Below, piece by piece: positions 60,982 to 64,000 of a DNA stretch of 64,000 nt (positions are counted from its first letter, which is position 1; each line of letters opens with the position of its first letter). Made by a program: the position numbers and the translations under genes. Below the pieces are notes generated by a model. The model was not told the DNA's origin and did not search any database. It saw only the letters and a list, made by a program, of their open reading frames with translations. This DNA is from Cellulomonas sp. Y8 (GTDB lineage Bacteria > Actinomycetota > Actinomycetes > Actinomycetales > Cellulomonadaceae), in assembly GCF_008033115.1 (NCBI RefSeq), contig NZ_CP041203.1, positions 2,604,001 through 2,668,000 on the forward strand. The letters run 5' to 3'.

Positions 60982-61374
60982 CTGCTGTCTCCTGGCGGTG
61001 CGTGGGGGCTGGCGGTGCGGGGTGGTGGGCGGTGCGCACGCGCGTCGTGCCAGGAGGGGTCCCGGGCGGCCGGTGCCGGTGTGCGGCGCCCCCGGGGCGA
61101 CGGGCGGTCGCCGTCAGCGGGGCGCCGGGGCCGCGGCCCGACGAGGGCCTGCGGGCACAGCCGAGCGTGCGCTGGTCAGCGACACATTCGGCGGGACATG
61201 CCGCCCACAGTACGGAGCGGGCGCCGGGGCGTGGAACAGCCGTCCCGCGATGTGAGACGCGCTGTCCACGGCGGGCGGTCGCGATGGTGCCGAGCGGCAC
61301 GTCACGGGGGTCGGAGGTCGCCCGCGCGGGTGATTCGTCCCATCCGGTGTCCGGTTCGTCCCGAACAACGCCGA
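60982..61374 (-). other. metY 5' leader/promoter region with nested hairpin
   Basis: This is most of the 536-bp gap between metY and the divergent nlpC gene. No gene is seen. On the minus strand, a 9-bp outer stem (61084-61127, CGGCGCCCC against GGGGCGCCG) encloses a 6-bp stem with a GGCGACC loop segment. The segment is loosely reminiscent of the core of actinobacterial SAM riboswitches, but the required 5' and 3' pairing strands were not found. Confidence 0.35.
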
Positions 61375-61432
61375 TGTGACTCGTGTGAACGGTGTGACTC
61401 GTGTTCACTTCTGTGATTTTCCCCGGTAGCGT
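61375..61432 (+). promoter_or_regulatory. Promoter with tandem repeats for nlpC/P60 gene
   Basis: TGTGACTCGTGT occurs at 61375-61386 and 61393-61404 (period 18). An inverted repeat GTGAAC-N12-GTTCAC spans 61385-61408. TTCACT (61404-61409), a 17-base spacer and TAGCGT (61427-61432) form a plausible promoter, so a regulator bound at the repeats would contact or block the -35. TGTGA cores recall CRP-type sites, but the spacing is not canonical. Confidence 0.5.
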
Positions 61433-61517
61433 CCCTCAGCGGGGCGCGGGACTCCGCCGGCCCCGGTCGCGCACGCGGTGCGCGGGGGGTGGCGGACAGC
61501 TGACGAGAGGCGAGCAG

Positions 61518-62885
61518 GTGCGGACGAGACGAGCGCGCGCGGCGCGCGGTGCAGCCGCGGCGATCACGGCGGCGGTGCTGCTGCTGCCGGCGAGCGGCGC
61601 GGCGCTGGCCGACCCCGACGTGAGCGACCAGGACGTGCGGGACGCCCGGCGGGCCGTGTCGTCCGCGTCGTCGGCCGTCGCGGGCATCGAGGTCCGCCTG
61701 GCCGAGCTCAGCACGCAGGCGGAGACCAGCCAGGTCGCGGTCCAGCAGGCCGGTGAGGCGTACGCCCAGGCCCAGGCCGACCTCGCGTCCGCGCAGCAGC
61801 AGGCCGCCCAGGCGTCCGACCAGTACGACGAGGCGCAGGAGAAGTTCGCGGACGCCCGGGCCACGCTCGTGGCGATCGCCCGCGAGGCGGCGCGCTCCGG
61901 CGGCTCGATGGACACCGTGCAGGCCCTGCTGTCCGCCGACGGGTTCGAGGACGTCGTCGCCCGCAGCGAGGCCCTGTCGCACGTCAGCTCCAAGGCCGAC
62001 CAGGCCGTGCAGGGCTACCTCGCGGCCGAGCAGGTCGCCACCACGCTCAAGACGAAGGCCGACGAGGCCGCCGCAGCGCAGGAGTCGGCCGCCGCCGAGG
62101 CGCAGGACGCCCTGGGCGCGGCCGAGCAGGCCCAGACGGACGCCGACGCCGCGGTCGCCTCCGCGCAGACCGAGCGCGCGGGCCTCATCCAGCAGCTCGC
62201 GGTCGCGCGGAACACCAGCGCCGAGGTCGAGCAGGCCCGCCAGGACCAGATCGACGCCGAGCGCCGGCAGCGCGCCGAGGCCGCCGCGCAGGCCGAGCGC
62301 ACCACCGTGCCGGCCGTGAGCACGCCGGCCGCGGGCGGCGGCGGCACCCCGGCGGCCGGGGGCGGGTCGGCCGCGCCGTCGACGCCGTCCACCCCGAGCA
62401 CGCCGTCGACGCCGAGCACGCCCCCGCCCGCGACGACCCCGCCGGCCACCACGCCGCCGGTGACGACGCCCCCGGTCACGACCCCGCCGGTCACGACGCC
62501 GCCGCCGGTGTCCGCGAGCAAGGCGGAGACCGCGATCGCGTGGGCCCGGACCAAGCTCGGCCTGCCCTACGTCTGGGGCGGCACCGGCCCCAACGGGTAC
62601 GACTGCTCCGGCCTCACCCAGGGCGCGTGGCGTGCGGCCGGCGTCAGCCTCAACCGCACGTCCCGCGACCAGTACCGCCAGGTGACCAAGATCGCGTACA
62701 GCGACCTGCAGCCGGGCGACCTGGTGTTCTGGGGCACGAACAAGAACGACGCGAGCAGCGTCTACCACGTGGCTCTCTACATCGGCGGCGGCCAGATCCT
62801 CGAGGCGCCGCGCGAGGGCGTCCCGGTCAAGATCTCGCCCATGCGGTACTCGAACTCGATGGCCTACGCGGGCCGGGTGGGCTGA
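61518..62885 (+). CDS. NlpC/P60 peptidoglycan endopeptidase (RipA-like)
   Basis: 455 residues, exported cell-wall hydrolase that cleaves stem peptides during growth and division. A signal peptide (ARGAAAAITAAVLLLPASGAALA) is followed by a long coiled coil (about 40-270), a Pro/Thr/Ser linker with repeated TPST and TTPPV units (about 275-330), and an NlpC/P60 domain with Cys363 (GYDCSGLTQGAW), His417 (VYHVALYIG) and a third polar residue in the following strand. GTG 61518 is chosen because GAGAGG lies upstream and the signal peptide starts there. The coiled coil is typical of autoinhibited RipA or FtsEX-controlled hydrolases. Confidence 0.93.
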   Translation: MRTRRARAARGAAAAITAAVLLLPASGAALADPDVSDQDVRDARRAVSSASSAVAGIEVRLAELSTQAETSQVAVQQAGEAYAQAQADLASAQQQAAQASDQYDEAQEKFADARATLVAIAREAARSGGSMDTVQALLSADGFEDVVARSEALSHVSSKADQAVQGYLAAEQVATTLKTKADEAAAAQESAAAEAQDALGAAEQAQTDADAAVASAQTERAGLIQQLAVARNTSAEVEQARQDQIDAERRQRAEAAAQAERTTVPAVSTPAAGGGGTPAAGGGSAAPSTPSTPSTPSTPSTPPPATTPPATTPPVTTPPVTTPPVTTPPPVSASKAETAIAWARTKLGLPYVWGGTGPNGYDCSGLTQGAWRAAGVSLNRTSRDQYRQVTKIAYSDLQPGDLVFWGTNKNDASSVYHVALYIGGGQILEAPREGVPVKISPMRYSNSMAYAGRVG

Positions 62886-62901
62886 CCGCCGACCCCGCAC
62901 C

Positions 62902-62950
62902 ACGACGGAGGGCCCCGGAGCGCGCGCTGCGCCCCGGGGCCCTCCGTCGT
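62902..62950. terminator. Bidirectional terminator between nlpC and ppa
   Basis: Perfect 17-bp stem (ACGACGGAGGGCCCCGG and its complement) with a 15-base loop, midway between two convergent stop codons. Confidence 0.85.
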
Positions 62951-62986
62951 CCGGGTCGCCGCCCCGCGCGGGGGCGGCGGCGCGGG

Positions 62987-63484
62987 TCAGTGCTGGTCGT
63001 ACCCCGCGTCGATCGCGCGCTGCCGGGAGCGCTCGATCTCGGCCTCGGCCTCGGCGCGGCCGACCCAGTGGGCGCCCTCGACCGACTTGCCGGGCTCCAG
63101 GTCCTTGTAGACCTCGAAGAAGTGCTGGATCTCCAGGCGGTGGAAATCCGAGACGTCGTCGATGTCCTGGCGCCACGCGGCACGCTGGTCGCCCGTCGGC
63201 ACGCAGAGCACCTTGTCGTCGCCGCCGGCCTCGTCGCGCATGCGGAACATGCCGAGCGCGCGGCACCGGATCAGGCAGCCCGGGAACGTCGGCTCCTCGA
63301 GCAGCACCAGCGCGTCCAGCGGGTCGCCGTCCTCGCCGAGGGTGCCGTCGATGAACCCGTAGTCGTCCGGGTACCGCGTCGAGGTGAACAGCATGCGGTC
63401 CAGCCGGATCCGTCCGGTCGCATGGTCGACCTCGTACTTGTTCCGCTGGCCCTTGGGGATCTCGATCGTGACGTCGAACTCCAC
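62987..63484 (-). CDS. ppa: Inorganic pyrophosphatase
   Basis: 165-residue family I soluble pyrophosphatase that hydrolyses PPi and drives biosynthetic reactions. The signature DGDPLD metal site is in [13 protein letters not shown]. The N-terminus [20 protein letters not shown] and YGFIDGTL are typical, and the size fits bacterial enzymes. The divergent gene is a D-Ala-D-Ala carboxypeptidase, as in many actinomycetes, where tilS-hpt-ftsH follow. Confidence 0.96.
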   Translation of the reverse strand: MEFDVTIEIPKGQRNKYEVDHATGRIRLDRMLFTSTRYPDDYGFIDGTLGEDGDPLDALVLLEEPTFPGCLIRCRALGMFRMRDEAGGDDKVLCVPTGDQRAAWRQDIDDVSDFHRLEIQHFFEVYKDLEPGKSVEGAHWVGRAEAEAEIERSRQRAIDAGYDQH

Positions 63485-63648
63485 ACCTGCTCCTTCGTCT
63501 CCGCCGCCGGCGACCCTGGCGCCGCGGCGGGCAGCTGATCACGGCGGCGTGCCAGGTGCTGGCGCGTCGCCTTCAAGCCCCTAGTGTGACGCACGGACGG
63601 CTCGGCGGTGGCCCGGGCCGGGAGAACGGGACGCGAACGGGAGGTGCG

Positions 63649-64000
63649 GTGGCGCGCGCGGGCAGGACGATCGGCGTGGCGGCGCTCGTGGTGGTGCTCG
63701 CGGGCGGGGCCTACGTCACCGCGGACGCCTACGACGTGGTGCCGGGTCTCGTGACCCTCGCGCCCGAGCCCGCCCCGGCGGCCCCGTTCCCCGAGGCGCC
63801 CGGCGCGACGACGACCGGGGCCGGTGCGACGGTGCTGGCCGACCTCGACGCCGCCACCCCCGCGCCGGACGCGGACCAGGTGCAGGCGCTGGTGCAGGGG
63901 CTCGCGGGCGACGCGCGGCTGGGTCCGACGGTCGGCGTGCTCGTCGCGGACGCGCTCACCGGCGAGGTCCTGGGGGAGCACGCGGGCGACGACGCCCGGA
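63649..64000 (+). CDS. dacB: D-alanyl-D-alanine carboxypeptidase, PBP4/DacB type (3' truncated)
   Basis: The first 117 codons only; the gene continues past the window. A signal/anchor segment (VARAGRTIGVAALVVVLAGG) is followed by an Ala/Pro-rich stretch and the beginning of the S13 peptidase domain (TVGVLVADALTGEVLGEHAG). The SxxK motif would lie beyond the end. The assignment rests on this segment and on the conserved ppa-divergent position. GTG 63649 has GGGAGG at good spacing. Confidence 0.8.
   Translation, partial: MARAGRTIGVAALVVVLAGGAYVTADAYDVVPGLVTLAPEPAPAAPFPEAPGATTTGAGATVLADLDAATPAPDADQVQALVQGLAGDARLGPTVGVLVADALTGEVLGEHAGDDAR

Noticed and set aside
61430..61517. Cyclic di-AMP (ydaO-type) riboswitch upstream of the NlpC/P60 gene
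   Set aside because: The likely leader after the promoter at 61404-61432 is only ~80 bases, too short for this riboswitch, and its conserved blocks were not found.
62380..62510. Short tandem repeats in the nlpC gene as a possible CRISPR or minisatellite
   Set aside because: They encode an in-frame Pro/Thr/Ser linker (TPST and TTPPV units) inside a secreted hydrolase. No CRISPR array or cas gene is seen in the window.

Overview
The window is very GC-rich DNA with short intergenic gaps, many GTG starts and many 4-base (ATGA/GTGA) gene overlaps. Gene content and order (nuoLMN plus polyprenyl diphosphate synthase; rpmG-hadA-hadB-murB ... tRNA-Trp-secE-nusG-rplK-rplA; metYX; ppa next to a PBP4-type carboxypeptidase) point to a high-GC actinomycete, most likely Cellulomonadaceae or a close relative. 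This assignment is inference; there is no 16S rRNA gene in the window.

Layout. 0-6.2 kb: the end of the complex I operon (nuoL 3' part, nuoM, nuoN) and a menaquinone-type polyprenyl diphosphate synthase. 6.2-25.6 kb: an ESX-like type VII secretion (T7SS) cluster with a three-ATPase EccC, EccB, two EccD proteins, two WXG100 proteins, two zinc-ribbon/RDD/FHA proteins, a Gly-rich PPE-like protein and three mycosin-type proteases. One mycosin has Asn where the catalytic Asp should be. No EccE or EccA is seen. 25.6-31.8 kb: a RarD-like transporter, an FprA-type ferredoxin-NADP reductase, a polar amino acid ABC importer and HtpX. 31.8-35.0 kb: a tightly overlapping four-gene operon (WXG-like protein, unknown protein, GHSQG lipase-like hydrolase, small lipoprotein) that resembles a T7SS effector/immunity unit. 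35.2-37.4 kb: YajQ, three tRNAs, L33 and a HadA/HadB-like pair. 37.5-41.7 kb: a LacI regulator with two operators and two paralogous MFS transporters, lying between hadB and murB. 41.7-49.2 kb: murB, adenosine deaminase, a two-component system overlapping an ABC exporter, and an aminotransferase. 49.3-52.1 kb: tRNA-Trp, secE, nusG, rplK, rplA. 52.3-64 kb: membrane proteins, a RAMA-like domain protein, hydrolases, metX/metY, an NlpC/P60 endopeptidase, ppa and the start of a D-Ala-D-Ala carboxypeptidase.

Two window-wide features stand out. First, at least six genes (zinc-ribbon/RDD/FHA gene, eccD2, lacI twice, second MFS gene, murB, a membrane protein) are each restored by deleting one base, usually from a short G or C run. 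This is the signature of systematic single-base insertion errors in the source sequence rather than of real gene decay. Second, the gaps between genes hold long near-perfect palindromes. Two pairs of these share sequence and an identical 66-bp length between loci 14-15 kb apart, so they look like dispersed repeat families with a 3'-end or terminator role.
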